A stretch of DNA of 64,000 nt from Pseudomaricurvus alkylphenolicus (GTDB taxonomy: Bacteria; Pseudomonadota; Gammaproteobacteria; Pseudomonadales; Cellvibrionaceae): NCBI RefSeq assembly GCF_011683955.1, contig NZ_JAAQPI010000001.1, positions 1,054,001-1,118,000 of the forward strand. Reading direction: 5' to 3'. Both the position numbers and the translations under genes were made by a program. Shown here one piece after another: positions 9,576 to 18,575 of the stretch (within the stretch, counting starts at the first letter, position 1; each line of letters starts with the position of its first letter). The notes below the pieces were generated by a model. That model had not been told where the DNA came from and did no database searches. It saw only the letters and a list, made by a program, of their open reading frames with translations.

Positions 9576-10413
9576 AATCATCGGTGGTGTCACCACATCT
9601 CATATTCCCGCCGTGGGCAATGCTATCAGCGACGGTGTTACTCAAGAGCATTACTGGAAACGTTTTTTCGACGGTTACCAGCCGGTGCACGCCTGGTTGG
9701 ACGAGAAAAAACCCGACGTGATTATCGTTGTCTACAACGACCACGGGCTTAACTTCTTTCTCGACAAAGCCCCCACCTTCGCGATCGGCTGCGCGGATCA
9801 ATACGAGAATGCCGACGAAGGCTGGGGCTTGAAACCCACTGCGCCATTTACCGGCGACGCACAATTTTCCTGGCATCTGGCGGAGTCGCTGATCGAGCAG
9901 GAGTTTGATATGTGCACCTGCCAGGAGATGCTGGTGGACCACGGCTTCGTCAACCCGGTGCGGGTTCTGTACGGAGACCACGAGCACTGGCCGGTAAAAA
10001 CCATTCCCCTGGCGGTCAATACCGTTCAGCACCCGCTGCCGAGCGCCAAGCGCTGTTTTAAGCTGGGGCAGGCGTTGAAGCAGGCTATCGAGTCCTATCC
10101 GGAAGACATCAATGTCGCGGTGGTGGGAACCGGTGGTATGTCTCATCAGCTACAGGGGGAGCGAGCAGGTATTATCGACGTCGATTATGATCTGGCCTGT
10201 ATGGATAGCGTCATTAACGACCCGGCCTGGTTCTATAATCAATCCAATGCCGAGATTATCGAAAAGGCAGGCACCGAAGGCATCGAGACGATTATGTGGT
10301 TGGTGATGCGCGGTGCTCTGGGTGACAAGGTGAATTGTCTGCACAAGCACTACCACGCACCGATTTCCAACACGGGTGCCGGTGTATTGCTTCTGGAAGC
10401 TGCCGACGAATAA
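9568..10413 (+). CDS. ligB: Protocatechuate 4,5-dioxygenase, beta (catalytic) subunit
   Basis: The Fe(II)-binding subunit of the class III extradiol dioxygenase. The metal ligands known from Sphingobium LigB (His12, His61, Glu242) are matched by His12, His59 and Glu240, and the catalytic His195 by His193 in GTGGMSHQ; the constant two-residue offset supports the alignment. Its 281 residues lack the C-terminal tail of some homologues. It overlaps ligA by 8 bases and is followed by ligC after 20 bases, so ligABC is one operon. Halogenated protocatechuates can inactivate or divert such enzymes, which makes prior dehalogenation sensible; this last point is inference. Confidence 0.97.
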   Translation: MAKIIGGVTTSHIPAVGNAISDGVTQEHYWKRFFDGYQPVHAWLDEKKPDVIIVVYNDHGLNFFLDKAPTFAIGCADQYENADEGWGLKPTAPFTGDAQFSWHLAESLIEQEFDMCTCQEMLVDHGFVNPVRVLYGDHEHWPVKTIPLAVNTVQHPLPSAKRCFKLGQALKQAIESYPEDINVAVVGTGGMSHQLQGERAGIIDVDYDLACMDSVINDPAWFYNQSNAEIIEKAGTEGIETIMWLVMRGALGDKVNCLHKHYHAPISNTGAGVLLLEAADE

Positions 10414-10433
10414 CTTTTCTTGAGGAAATTAAA

Positions 10434-11378
10434 ATGAAAGTCATGGTTGTAGGGCCGGGAGCCTTTGGTATCAAGCATCTTGATGGGCTTAAGAACATTG
10501 ATGGTGTGGATGTGGTTTCATTAGTTGGTCACAATCTTGAAAAGGCCCGTAGTGTCGCCGAAGCGTACGGCATTGCTCATGTGGCTGATGATTTGGCCGA
10601 GGCGTTGGTAGAAACAGATGCCGATGCAGTCATTCTCTGTACGCCCACACAGATGCATGCCGCCCAGGCTATTCAATGCATGGAAGCCGGTAAACATGTG
10701 CAAGTGGAAATCCCCGTGGCGGACAGCTGGGCCGACGCTGAAGCGGTGATGGCCAAGCAGAAGGACACCGGATTGGTGTGCATGGTCGGGCACACGCGCC
10801 GATTTAATCCCTCCCATCAGTGGTTACACAACCGCCTTGCTCAGGGTGAGTTGAATATTCAGCAGATGGATGTGCAGACCTATTTCTTCCGGCGTAAAAA
10901 TATCAATGCCAAAGGCGAGCCCCGCAGCTGGACTGATCACCTGCTGTGGCACCACGCGGCTCATACGGTGGATCTGTTTGCCTACCAGGCGGGATCACCG
11001 ATTGTTCAAGCCAATGCCATTCAGGGACCGATACACCCTGAGTTGGGTATCGCCATGGACATGTCCATCCAGATGAAGACCGAAAACGGTGCGATTTGTA
11101 CCTTGTCGCTTTCATTCAATAACGATGGCCCATTGGGTACCTTCTTCCGGTATATCTGCGATAACGGTACCTATATCGCCCGCTACGATGATCTGTTTGA
11201 CGGCAAGGAAGAGGCCATTGATGTGACTCAGGTGGATGTCTCCATGAATGGCATTGAGCTTCAGGACCGGGAATTCGTCGCAGCAATCCGCGAAGAAAGA
11301 GAGCCCAATGCCAGCATCTCCAAGGTGCTGCCCTGCTACAAAGTGCTGTATGATCTGGAGCAGCAACTGGCAGGTTAA
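10434..11378 (+). CDS. ligC: 4-carboxy-2-hydroxymuconate-6-semialdehyde dehydrogenase
   Basis: A Gfo/Idh/MocA-family dehydrogenase that oxidises the LigAB ring-fission product (as its hemiacetal) to 2-pyrone-4,6-dicarboxylate with NAD(P)+. The N-terminal dinucleotide fold has GPGAFG, and long stretches match the LigC family closely, for example GHTRRFNPSHQ, PRSWTDHLLWHHAAH and LSFNNDGPLGTFFRYIC. The start is the ATG at 10434, preceded by TGAGGA; an upstream in-frame ATG at 10335 lies inside ligB and is rejected. The next enzymes (LigI lactonase, LigU, LigJ, LigK) are absent from this window and must lie elsewhere if the pathway is complete. Confidence 0.96.
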   Translation: MKVMVVGPGAFGIKHLDGLKNIDGVDVVSLVGHNLEKARSVAEAYGIAHVADDLAEALVETDADAVILCTPTQMHAAQAIQCMEAGKHVQVEIPVADSWADAEAVMAKQKDTGLVCMVGHTRRFNPSHQWLHNRLAQGELNIQQMDVQTYFFRRKNINAKGEPRSWTDHLLWHHAAHTVDLFAYQAGSPIVQANAIQGPIHPELGIAMDMSIQMKTENGAICTLSLSFNNDGPLGTFFRYICDNGTYIARYDDLFDGKEEAIDVTQVDVSMNGIELQDREFVAAIREEREPNASISKVLPCYKVLYDLEQQLAG

Positions 11379-11420
11379 CGACCGGCTAATTCCAATTTTT
11401 GAAGTGGGGTAGGGAATAAA

Positions 11421-12407
11421 ATGCAGCGACAACTGGGAATCCATCAAGTTAATGCCATCGGGCTTGGCTGTATGAATCTGAGCCATGCCTATGGCGTGGC
11501 GCCGGAGAAAAAAGATGCGGTGCGGCTGCTGCAGCGGGCGGTGGAACTGGGGGTGACCCATTTCGATACCGCGGCTCTTTACGGATTTGGTCGCAACGAA
11601 TGTCTGGTCGGTGAGGCGCTTAAACCTTATCGCCAGAACCTTCATCTGGCGAGCAAATGTGGCATGACCGGCGTCGACGGTAAGCGTGTGATTGACGGTC
11701 GGCCGGAAACACTGATGCGCACCATCGAGACGTCGCTCAAAAACCTGCAGACAGAGCATATTGATCTTTACTACCTGCACCGCTGGGACAAGTCAGTCCC
11801 CATTGAAGACAGCGTGGGCGCTTTGTCGCGTATGGTGGAGCAGGGCAAGATCGGTGCGGTGGGCTTGTCGGAAGTTTCCGCCGACACCCTGAAGAAGGCC
11901 AATCAAGTTCACCCGATCACCGCACTGCAAACGGAATATTCCCTGTGGACCCGCAATCCCGAAATTGCGGTGCTTGATGCCTGTCGAGAGCTGGGGGTGA
12001 CGTTTGTGGCCTTTAGTCCGTTGGCCCGTGGCTTTCTCAGTGGCGGGATCAGCGATCCCTCAAAGCTGGTTGAGAAGGATATTCGGGTGAATATGCCGCG
12101 ATTCCAGGAGCCCAATTTCTCGAAAAACCTGAAGCTGTTTGACTCGTATAAGCAGCTGGCGGATGGTGCAGGTTGTACACCAGGTCAGTTGGCACTGGCC
12201 TGGTTGTTAGCCCAGGGGGAAGACATTGTCCCGATTCCCGGAACACGCTCCGTTGAGCATCTTGAAGAAAACCTCGGCGCCTTGGAGTTGACTATTGATA
12301 AAGGGACGCTTGAAGCCGCGGGCGAGATTGTCAATCATCTGACCGTGAACGGGCCACGTTATCCGGAGGCTACACAGGCTGAGATCGATACGGAGGAGTT
12401 TGGTTAG
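11421..12407 (+). CDS. Aldo/keto reductase
   Basis: A 328-residue NADPH-dependent aldo/keto reductase of the YhdN/Tas-like branch. The family tetrad is visible: Asp in FDTAALYG, the Tyr of the same motif, Lys in ASKCG and His in LYYLHRWD. The C-terminal cofactor segment IPGTRSVEHLEENLGA is typical. It lies 42 bases after ligC on the same strand, so it is probably co-transcribed. It could reduce an aldehyde or keto side product of aromatic breakdown, but no such role is established for a member of this operon. The operon ends at a strong hairpin 22 bases after the stop. Confidence 0.9.
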   Translation: MQRQLGIHQVNAIGLGCMNLSHAYGVAPEKKDAVRLLQRAVELGVTHFDTAALYGFGRNECLVGEALKPYRQNLHLASKCGMTGVDGKRVIDGRPETLMRTIETSLKNLQTEHIDLYYLHRWDKSVPIEDSVGALSRMVEQGKIGAVGLSEVSADTLKKANQVHPITALQTEYSLWTRNPEIAVLDACRELGVTFVAFSPLARGFLSGGISDPSKLVEKDIRVNMPRFQEPNFSKNLKLFDSYKQLADGAGCTPGQLALAWLLAQGEDIVPIPGTRSVEHLEENLGALELTIDKGTLEAAGEIVNHLTVNGPRYPEATQAEIDTEEFG

Positions 12408-12429
12408 GCTTCTTCATGCTACATTATCA

Positions 12430-12449
12430 GGCCCCCGTAGTCGGGGGCC
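12430..12449. terminator. GC-rich hairpin between convergent operons
   Basis: A perfect 8-base stem, GGCCCCCG/CGGGGGCC with a 4-base loop, lies between the ligABC-aldo/keto reductase operon and the porin/TRAP operon that ends from the other side. There is no long T-run on either strand, so it may be a bidirectional transcription barrier rather than a textbook terminator. Confidence 0.6.
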
Positions 12450-12472
12450 GATGAGATTAGAATTGTACGGTA

Positions 12473-13510
12473 TTAGAAACTATACTTGGCGCTAAATTGC
12501 AAATAATCAGACTCAGCGCCACTATCGGCCACCTCATAGTTACCAACCTCTGCACCGACCGTTAACTTCGGTGTAAGGTTGGTAAACAGGTTCAGCCCCC
12601 AGTGAATCCTCTCCTCATCTTCAACGTCCGTCTCCGCTTTGCCATAGTAAATAGTGGAGCGCAGGTTGTCATTCCAAAAGTGACGGTAGGCCACCTCAAA
12701 GGCAGTGGTTTCCTCCAATACGGCATTACCCTCTGAGTCCATGACCACATCGGTACTGATCCCCGGTGCCACATAGCGGCCGGATTCTCCAAAATTGTAC
12801 TGGAAACGCAGATCGTCACGACCGATCATAAATTTACCGTAGACATTGCCGGCTACCGCGGTTTCATTGACGCCTTCAGAATCCACGTGTTTCACCAGAC
12901 CGGCGATGCCCAGCTGCCCCCAGTCACCCTTAAAGGTATAGCGAGCCACCATGTCAGGAATAAAGTCGTCATTCTCGGATGCGCCCGTGGTATTTGGGTT
13001 TTCCAACGCCAGTTCCAGACCACCGTTGGTATAACGAATCTGCGATTGACGGATAAACACCAGGCCTACATGGGGGCCACCAAAGTCTGCCGCTTCCGGA
13101 ATAGCGGCCAGAGGCATAAAGGTTGACCAGGTCTGTCCAAGGGTCCAGTTTTCATACTTGATAATGGCGTGACGCAGACGTGGGTCGAAGTTACTGACAA
13201 CTGCGTCGCTGCCGTCGCTGCCGTAAAAGTCCATTTCCAAAAAGGCGGAGACATTGCCGTGACGGTAGGTCAGGTTAAACCGGGTTTCCCGGGCACTGAA
13301 TTCCGATTGTTTGGCATCACCAGAGGTGGCACCCGATGCGATCCAGAAAGGGCGATAGGGCACATCGCCGGATACGGATCGAAAGTCCGCTTTCAGGTAG
13401 CCACCAAACTTGATACTGCTCTCATTGCCGAGTTCCACCTCAAAGGCGGCGTTGGCCAGAGATGACAAGCCCATCAGGGCGGCCAGGGGCAAGATGCTGA
13501 TTTTTTTCAT
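12473..13510 (-). CDS. Outer-membrane porin, DcaP-like
   Basis: A 345-residue exported protein with a signal peptide (MKKISILPLAALMGLSSLANA) and a beta-barrel pattern of alternating residues ending in an aromatic, YSF, as outer-membrane porins do. The segment GYLKADFR after the first strand and the REtRF-like stretch recall the DcaP/porin-4 group, which admits anionic dicarboxylates and aromatic acids. It is 75 bases downstream of the TRAP large subunit on the same strand, so outer- and inner-membrane uptake are probably co-expressed. The likely cargo is a substrate of the adjacent aromatic pathway, by context only. Confidence 0.82.
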   Translation of the reverse strand: MKKISILPLAALMGLSSLANAAFEVELGNESSIKFGGYLKADFRSVSGDVPYRPFWIASGATSGDAKQSEFSARETRFNLTYRHGNVSAFLEMDFYGSDGSDAVVSNFDPRLRHAIIKYENWTLGQTWSTFMPLAAIPEAADFGGPHVGLVFIRQSQIRYTNGGLELALENPNTTGASENDDFIPDMVARYTFKGDWGQLGIAGLVKHVDSEGVNETAVAGNVYGKFMIGRDDLRFQYNFGESGRYVAPGISTDVVMDSEGNAVLEETTAFEVAYRHFWNDNLRSTIYYGKAETDVEDEERIHWGLNLFTNLTPKLTVGAEVGNYEVADSGAESDYLQFSAKYSF

Positions 13511-13585
13511 GTGATTTCTCCAGTCTTTCTTAGGGTTTATTGGCTGTGAAGTCGATCTATCGCTTGCGCTGCTCTCAGGGATTGA

Positions 13586-14866
13586 TCAGTAGAAAATAAA
13601 GTAATCAGGAAACAGAATGATCAGAGCCAGAATGGTCATCTGCAGCAGGATGAAAGGAATCGCCCCTTTATAGATGGTTTTTGTCATCACGGAGCTGGGA
13701 GCAACACCCTTGAGATAAAACAAACTGAAACCAAAGGGTGGTGTCAAAAACGATGCCTGCAGATTCATGGCAATCAGAATGGCAAACCACACCATATTGA
13801 GACCGAGTGCTTCGGCGATGGGTGCGAGAATGGGAACGACAATAAAGGCGATTTCGATAAAGTCGATAAAAAAGCCCAGTGCGAAGATGCCCAGCATTGC
13901 CAGCGCCAGGAAGGTCCATTTTTCACCGGGCAGGCTGAGAATGTATTCCTCCACCAGATAGTCACCACCGGAGTAACTGAATACCATCGAGAAAGCCGTG
14001 GCGCCCAGTAGTACAGCAAACACCATGGAACTGACCTTGACGGTTTCAAGCGCGGATTCTTTGATCACCTTGAGGGAGAAACAACGATAGATTGCTGCCA
14101 GTATCAGGGCACCAACGCCACCCAGTGCGGAAGACTCTGTCGGAGTGGCCAACCCGGTAAAAATAGAACCCAATACAGCAACGATCAACGCCAACGGAGG
14201 CAGTACATTGAACAGCGCACTGCGAGCGACTTTCCAGCGATCTTCTTCAACGGGAATGGGAGGCGCAAAGTCCGGATTGCGTCGTGTGAGATAGATGATA
14301 TAGAGGATATAAGCCAGAATCAGCGCGGCACCGGGCACCACAGCAGCTTTGAACAGGTCTCCGACAGGAATACCCATCACATCACCCAGAATAATCAAAA
14401 TAATAGAGGGCGGTACGATTTGCCCAAGTGTTCCGGAGGCGCAAATAATGCCCGTGGCAGTGGGCTGGTGGTAGTTGTACTTGAGCATAACCGGCAACGA
14501 AATCACGCCCATGGCCACCACGCTGGCACCGACCACGCCGGTAGACGCCGCCAGAAAGGCACCCACCAATACGGTGGAGATGGCCAGCCCGCCGGACATA
14601 CCACCAAAGAGTTTGCCCATGGATTCCAGCAGGCGTTCTGCCAGACCGGTTTTCTGCAGCACCACGCCCATAAAGATAAACATGGGCACCGCCATCATCA
14701 CGGTGTTTTCCATGATGCTCATAATCCGGTAGGGCATCATCTCAAACAGATCGAGCCCCATGGTCAGGCCGCCGACCAGCAATGACACTCCCGCGAAAGT
14801 AAAGGCAATGGGATAGCCGACAAACAACAGCAACAGAGCTGTCACAAACAGGACGATACCGATCAT
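13586..14866 (-). CDS. TRAP transporter large permease (DctM family)
   Basis: A 426-residue inner-membrane protein with about 12 hydrophobic segments, the ion-coupled permease of a tripartite ATP-independent periplasmic transporter. Diagnostic stretches include GASVVAMGVISLPVML, CASGTLGQIVPPSI and NLQASFLTPPFGFSLFYL. It overlaps the small-permease gene by 4 bases, so the two are translationally coupled. Works with the small permease and the periplasmic binding protein encoded just upstream. Confidence 0.95.
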   Translation of the reverse strand: MIGIVLFVTALLLLFVGYPIAFTFAGVSLLVGGLTMGLDLFEMMPYRIMSIMENTVMMAVPMFIFMGVVLQKTGLAERLLESMGKLFGGMSGGLAISTVLVGAFLAASTGVVGASVVAMGVISLPVMLKYNYHQPTATGIICASGTLGQIVPPSIILIILGDVMGIPVGDLFKAAVVPGAALILAYILYIIYLTRRNPDFAPPIPVEEDRWKVARSALFNVLPPLALIVAVLGSIFTGLATPTESSALGGVGALILAAIYRCFSLKVIKESALETVKVSSMVFAVLLGATAFSMVFSYSGGDYLVEEYILSLPGEKWTFLALAMLGIFALGFFIDFIEIAFIVVPILAPIAEALGLNMVWFAILIAMNLQASFLTPPFGFSLFYLKGVAPSSVMTKTIYKGAIPFILLQMTILALIILFPDYFIFY

Positions 14867-15384
14867 TGTTCAGTCTCCTCTTTGGCGCCAATAAAATGCT
14901 GAAATTCGGTCAACATGACCTGTAGTGCACAGAGCATCAAAAATGCTGTAGACGCAGGGATAACGGCGCGAATAATCCAACGATGAGGCAGACCACCGGG
15001 ATCGCCACTGCCTTCGTTCATCAGGAAGGCTTCCTGTGCGTAGCCGTAGCCGGAGGAGAGGATGAGATAAGAAATAGGCAGGGTAAAAACCAGCGTGCCG
15101 ATGATATTGATAATGGCCTGTTTACGAACGGACAAATTCTCAAAGAAGATGTCCACACGAACATGACCATTTTCTTTTAAGGTATAGCCGATACCAAACA
15201 TAAACATGGCGGCGAACAGGTGCCATTCCAGCTCCTGCATAGCGATACTGACGGTATTGAACAGATAGCGCATCACCACGTCGTAAAATACGTTGGCTAA
15301 CATCAACACCATCAGGATGGCGCACAGAATGCCAACAAGATCGATAAAGCGATTCAGCTGTTGCGTTAAAACTCTCATAGTCAA
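14863..15384 (-). CDS. TRAP transporter small permease (DctQ family)
   Basis: A 173-residue protein with four transmembrane segments, of the usual DctQ length. The conserved ELEWHLFAAMFMFGIGYTL and the downstream HVRVD motif are characteristic. It ends in a 4-base overlap with the large permease gene. It is separated from the binding-protein gene by 94 bases holding a hairpin with a T-run, which likely lowers its expression relative to the binding protein. A second in-frame ATG two codons in is an alternative start. Confidence 0.93.
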   Translation of the reverse strand: MTMRVLTQQLNRFIDLVGILCAILMVLMLANVFYDVVMRYLFNTVSIAMQELEWHLFAAMFMFGIGYTLKENGHVRVDIFFENLSVRKQAIINIIGTLVFTLPISYLILSSGYGYAQEAFLMNEGSGDPGGLPHRWIIRAVIPASTAFLMLCALQVMLTEFQHFIGAKEETEQ

Positions 15385-15400
15385 TACATCTTTTTTAGAG

Positions 15401-15435
15401 AAAAAGAGGGGGCTGAAGCAGCGTCAAACCCCCTT
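15401..15435 (-). terminator. Intra-operon attenuator between TRAP binding protein and permeases
   Basis: On the minus strand AAGGGGG pairs with CCCCCT across a loop of about 16 bases and is followed by CTTTTTC. The position, after the binding-protein gene and before the permease genes, is typical of a partial terminator that keeps the binding protein in excess. Confidence 0.6.
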
Positions 15436-15478
15436 GAAAGCGATCGGTAGCCCGATAAATCAGAGAACTGAATTGAAA

Positions 15479-16552
15479 TTAATAAAAGCTATTGAGGTAG
15501 GCCTGATCAGAGAAGCCGGTCCAGTCACGCACTGCTGAGCCGTACTCCTGCTGAGAGGCGATGATCTTGGCTGTCAGTGGACTCTTGTCGGACAGTTCCT
15601 TGAGCAACTCCGAGTTGGCCTTGTGCAGGGCCTGAATCACATCGTCCGGAAAGTCCTGAATCTTGACGTTAGGATAATCCTCACGGATTTGCTTCAGATT
15701 TTCAGCACTGGCGTGGGTGGACTGAATGTACATGTCGTAGGCCGCCACACGCATCGCCGTAGTGAGAATATTCTGCAGGTCTTCGGGCAGGGACTCGTAG
15801 GCCTTTTGGTTCACCATAAACTGAAGTTCGGTGGCCGGCTCATGCCAACCGGTATAGTAGAAAGGCGCAATCTTGTGGAATCCCATGCGCAAGTCCAGTG
15901 AGGGGCCTACCCATTCCAGTGCGTCGATGGTGTTACGCTCCAACGCGGTATAGAGTTCGCCGGAGGGAATATTGGTGGGACTGGCACCGAGTTTGGCGAG
16001 TACTTCTCCGGCAAATCCGGGTATGCGCATCTTCAAACCCTTAAGATCGTCAACGCCTTTAATCTCCTTGCGGAACCAGCCGCCCATCTGTACGCCGGTA
16101 TTACCGCCTGGGAATGACAAAATGCCGTACTTGTCGTAGACGTCCTTCATCAGTTCCATGCCACCGCCATGGTAAAACCAGGCGTACTGCTCGGTGGCGG
16201 TCATGCCAAAGGGCACGGTGGTGAAAAACATGGTGTTGGGGTCTTTGCCTTTCCAGTAGTAAGACGCTGAATGTCCCATTTGGTACTGGCCGCTCTTCAC
16301 AAAATCAAAAATGCCCAGGGCGGATTTATGCTTATTGGATGAATCGATGCGAATGACCAGACGCCCGTCGGACATCTCCTTGACCAACTTCGCCAGATTT
16401 TTGGTGGCATCGCCAAAGATGGGAAAGTTGGGCCCCCAGGTTTCCGCCAGTTTCCATCGGTAAACCTTTTCACCGGCATTGACGACGGAAGCCCCGAGAA
16501 GACTCGCCAGACCGACGGCCATTCCCACTCGTTTTATCATTGTTTTAAACAT
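15479..16552 (-). CDS. TRAP transporter periplasmic substrate-binding protein (DctP/TakP-like)
   Basis: A 357-residue exported binding protein with signal peptide (cleavage after VVNA, about residue 26). The body has the TRAP signature region with LKMRIPGFAGEVLAKLGA, whose arginine clamps the ligand carboxylate, and the ligand-site segment DALEWVGPSLDLRMGFHK. The WVGP and GWHEP segments resemble the TakP group, known for 2-oxo acids and lactate, so the cargo may be a carboxylate other than the aromatic acid itself. It is the first gene of the operon that continues through both permeases to the porin. Its promoter lies in the gap toward the sigma factor gene. Confidence 0.93.
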   Translation of the reverse strand: MFKTMIKRVGMAVGLASLLGASVVNAGEKVYRWKLAETWGPNFPIFGDATKNLAKLVKEMSDGRLVIRIDSSNKHKSALGIFDFVKSGQYQMGHSASYYWKGKDPNTMFFTTVPFGMTATEQYAWFYHGGGMELMKDVYDKYGILSFPGGNTGVQMGGWFRKEIKGVDDLKGLKMRIPGFAGEVLAKLGASPTNIPSGELYTALERNTIDALEWVGPSLDLRMGFHKIAPFYYTGWHEPATELQFMVNQKAYESLPEDLQNILTTAMRVAAYDMYIQSTHASAENLKQIREDYPNVKIQDFPDDVIQALHKANSELLKELSDKSPLTAKIIASQQEYGSAVRDWTGFSDQAYLNSFY

Positions 16553-16872
16553 TATTTGATCCTCTGGAAGCGTTATGGGTCATCAGCTGTCACTGACGAT
16601 GAACAGACTTTAAGAAAACCGGCCAGGCCGGGATATCCGCGACACCACTTAAACGTCCTAAGGGTTTACACTGAGAGTAGGGGGGTAATTTGAGCTGTGA
16701 CCACAAGCTCTAACGCGGTCACAAATAATTTAATAATGAGGTTCGCGCTTTTGTGTTAGTCCGTCTTTATAGGCAGAAGCGGGCTGAATGGGATCTGATC
16801 GCCCGGTACATAGAAGCTCAATGTATTAATAAGACGGGTTTAAAGCGTAGACAGGTCTATAGGGAGCAACCA
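16553..16872. other. Divergent intergenic region between TRAP operon and sigma factor
   Basis: About 320 bases without a supported gene. It must hold the promoters of both the TRAP operon and the sigma factor. It contains a run of seven G near 16679-16686. An in-frame extension of the sigma factor covers the right part, but its residues do not resemble the family. No clear -35/-10 pair or operator was identified. Confidence 0.4.
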
Positions 16873-17385
16873 TTGTCACAGGTGAATGATCAATTCGACC
16901 GAGAGGAGCTGGAGCGCTATCGCAGCGATCTCCTGACCTACGCTCTGGCCAGGGTAAAGGATCGGGCCTTGGCCGAAGATCTGGTGCAGGAATCCTATGT
17001 GCGCCTGTTGGCCAAGGACAACCCGGGCCAGATTGACTGCCTCAAGGGTTACCTGTTGCGCACCATTTACAATCTCTCGATTGATCACTTCCGGTCCCAA
17101 AAGATCCGGCTGATGTCGACGGATGGTGAGGCGGAGATTGAACAGGCCTCAGGCAGCGAAGGTTCGCCGGAACAATGGCTGTCGGAGCGAGAACTGCGGG
17201 CCCGCTTTGAATCGGCCTACGAGGCACTGCCCGAGAAGCAGCAAAAGATTTTCTACTTCAGGCGCATGGAAGGTCAGTCAACAGAGCAGATCGCGAGCAA
17301 GTTTAATATTTCACGGCGTATGGTACAGAAATACATGGCCAAAATTGTCCTTCATTTTCACTCCTATTTACAGGATGACGTTTAA
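16873..17385 (+). CDS. ECF sigma factor, FecI-like
   Basis: About 170 residues with sigma region 2 (LTYALARVKDRALAEDLVQE, YLLRTIYNLSIDHFRS) and region 4 (LPEKQQKIFYFRRMEGQS through the helix-turn-helix SRRMVQKYM). The start is placed at TTG 16873 because AGGGAG lies 6 bases upstream and family homology begins there; the frame is open further upstream to a GTG at 16753. It is followed by a FecR-like gene 11 bases later and a TonB receptor with a signalling domain, the classical cell-surface signalling trio. It would direct RNA polymerase to the receptor gene and perhaps others when the receptor binds its ligand. Confidence 0.9.
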   Translation: MSQVNDQFDREELERYRSDLLTYALARVKDRALAEDLVQESYVRLLAKDNPGQIDCLKGYLLRTIYNLSIDHFRSQKIRLMSTDGEAEIEQASGSEGSPEQWLSERELRARFESAYEALPEKQQKIFYFRRMEGQSTEQIASKFNISRRMVQKYMAKIVLHFHSYLQDDV

Positions 17386-17396
17386 GCGGAATAGCA

Positions 17397-18503
17397 ATGG
17401 CAATCAAACGGAAATACAGTACCACAGAGCAGCAGGCGGCCGAATGGATCAGCATTCTGGACTCGGGTGATATCTCTCCGGAAGAGTTTGAAACGTTTCT
17501 TCAATGGCGGGACCAATCACCGCAGCATAAATGCGAGTTTGAGCGCATGCAGGATGCCTGGAACCGGGTCAGCGCCTACGAAGTCCCTGTACCGGCATCC
17601 CTGAGACCGAAACAAAATCGGCATCGGTCTTTTCGCCAGTGGCTGCAACAGGCATTGCGCCCGTTCTTACAGCCAACGGGTTGGGTGGCTGTGGCTACGG
17701 CGGCTTCACTGTTATTGGCTGTTGTCCTGATCCCTCCCGGAGAGGTTCCGGACACACCCTCCGGGCCTGCGCAGGTAAGCACCGCGGTAGAGACTAAACC
17801 TCAAGTGTATGTGGCTGATCGGGCACAGGTACTCAAGATCAGACTGCAGGACAACTCCATACTGCATCTGAAGCCGTTATCAGAAGTCAAGGTAAGCTAT
17901 ACCAACAGCGTACGTAAAATCGAGTTGCAGAGGGGCGAGGCTTTTTTTGATGTCGCACGCGATCTGCGCCGACCTTTCCGGGTTTACGCCAACGATGGCC
18001 TGGTTGAGGCCCTGGGTACGCAATTTGCCGTGGCGTTGGATGGAATGGACCTTAGTGGAACCCACGACCTCAGTGTCAAGTTGGTGGAGGGGGTGATTAA
18101 AGTCAGTCGTCTGGACGCGCAGCAGGATTTTCAGCGACTGATGACCCGGCCTGGCCATCATTTACTGATCAGTACCGATCAATCGGATGGCGATGCCACC
18201 ACCTGGGCAACCACGGATATTTATGAGTCGTCCCCTGATGCGGGGATTTCCTGGACCCGGGGCCGACTGATATTCCGGGGTACTCAGCTGCAGCTGGCGT
18301 TGGACGAAATCAACCGTCACTCAAGCCACACGCTGGTACTGAAGGACAGGGAATTAAACGATATTCCCATCTATGCTTCCTTTGATGCCGGTGACTGGCG
18401 GGCGGCTCTCAAGGCCATCGAAGCCAGCCTTGATATCCGCTCGGAATCTGCGGGCGACGACCGTACATTCCTCTATGCTCGCTTGAGCACAAAGGCTAAA
18501 TGA
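17397..18503 (+). CDS. FecR-like anti-sigma regulator
   Basis: A 368-residue single-pass inner-membrane protein. The N-terminal cytoplasmic domain (about 10-60, AAEWISILDSGDISPEEFE) binds the sigma factor; a transmembrane segment follows near 100-120 (WVAVATAASLLLAVVLI); the periplasmic FecR domain runs from about 140 (QLQRGEAFFDVAR, EALGTQFAV) and the C-terminal subdomain (LALDEINRHSS) contacts the receptor's signalling domain. It lies between the sigma factor and the receptor. Signal passes receptor, then this protein, then sigma factor; the inducing ligand is unknown. Confidence 0.92.
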   Translation: MAIKRKYSTTEQQAAEWISILDSGDISPEEFETFLQWRDQSPQHKCEFERMQDAWNRVSAYEVPVPASLRPKQNRHRSFRQWLQQALRPFLQPTGWVAVATAASLLLAVVLIPPGEVPDTPSGPAQVSTAVETKPQVYVADRAQVLKIRLQDNSILHLKPLSEVKVSYTNSVRKIELQRGEAFFDVARDLRRPFRVYANDGLVEALGTQFAVALDGMDLSGTHDLSVKLVEGVIKVSRLDAQQDFQRLMTRPGHHLLISTDQSDGDATTWATTDIYESSPDAGISWTRGRLIFRGTQLQLALDEINRHSSHTLVLKDRELNDIPIYASFDAGDWRAALKAIEASLDIRSESAGDDRTFLYARLSTKAK

Positions 18504-18575
18504 CCACAAAGGACGATCAGGAGACTGGCAGGAGCACAGGACCAGACACAATGCGTTAGAAACGCCCAAATTATC

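Noticed and set aside
10335-10433. Extended N-terminus for ligC from an upstream ATG
   Set aside because: The extension lies inside ligB; the ATG at 10434 has a good ribosome-binding site and begins the family homology.
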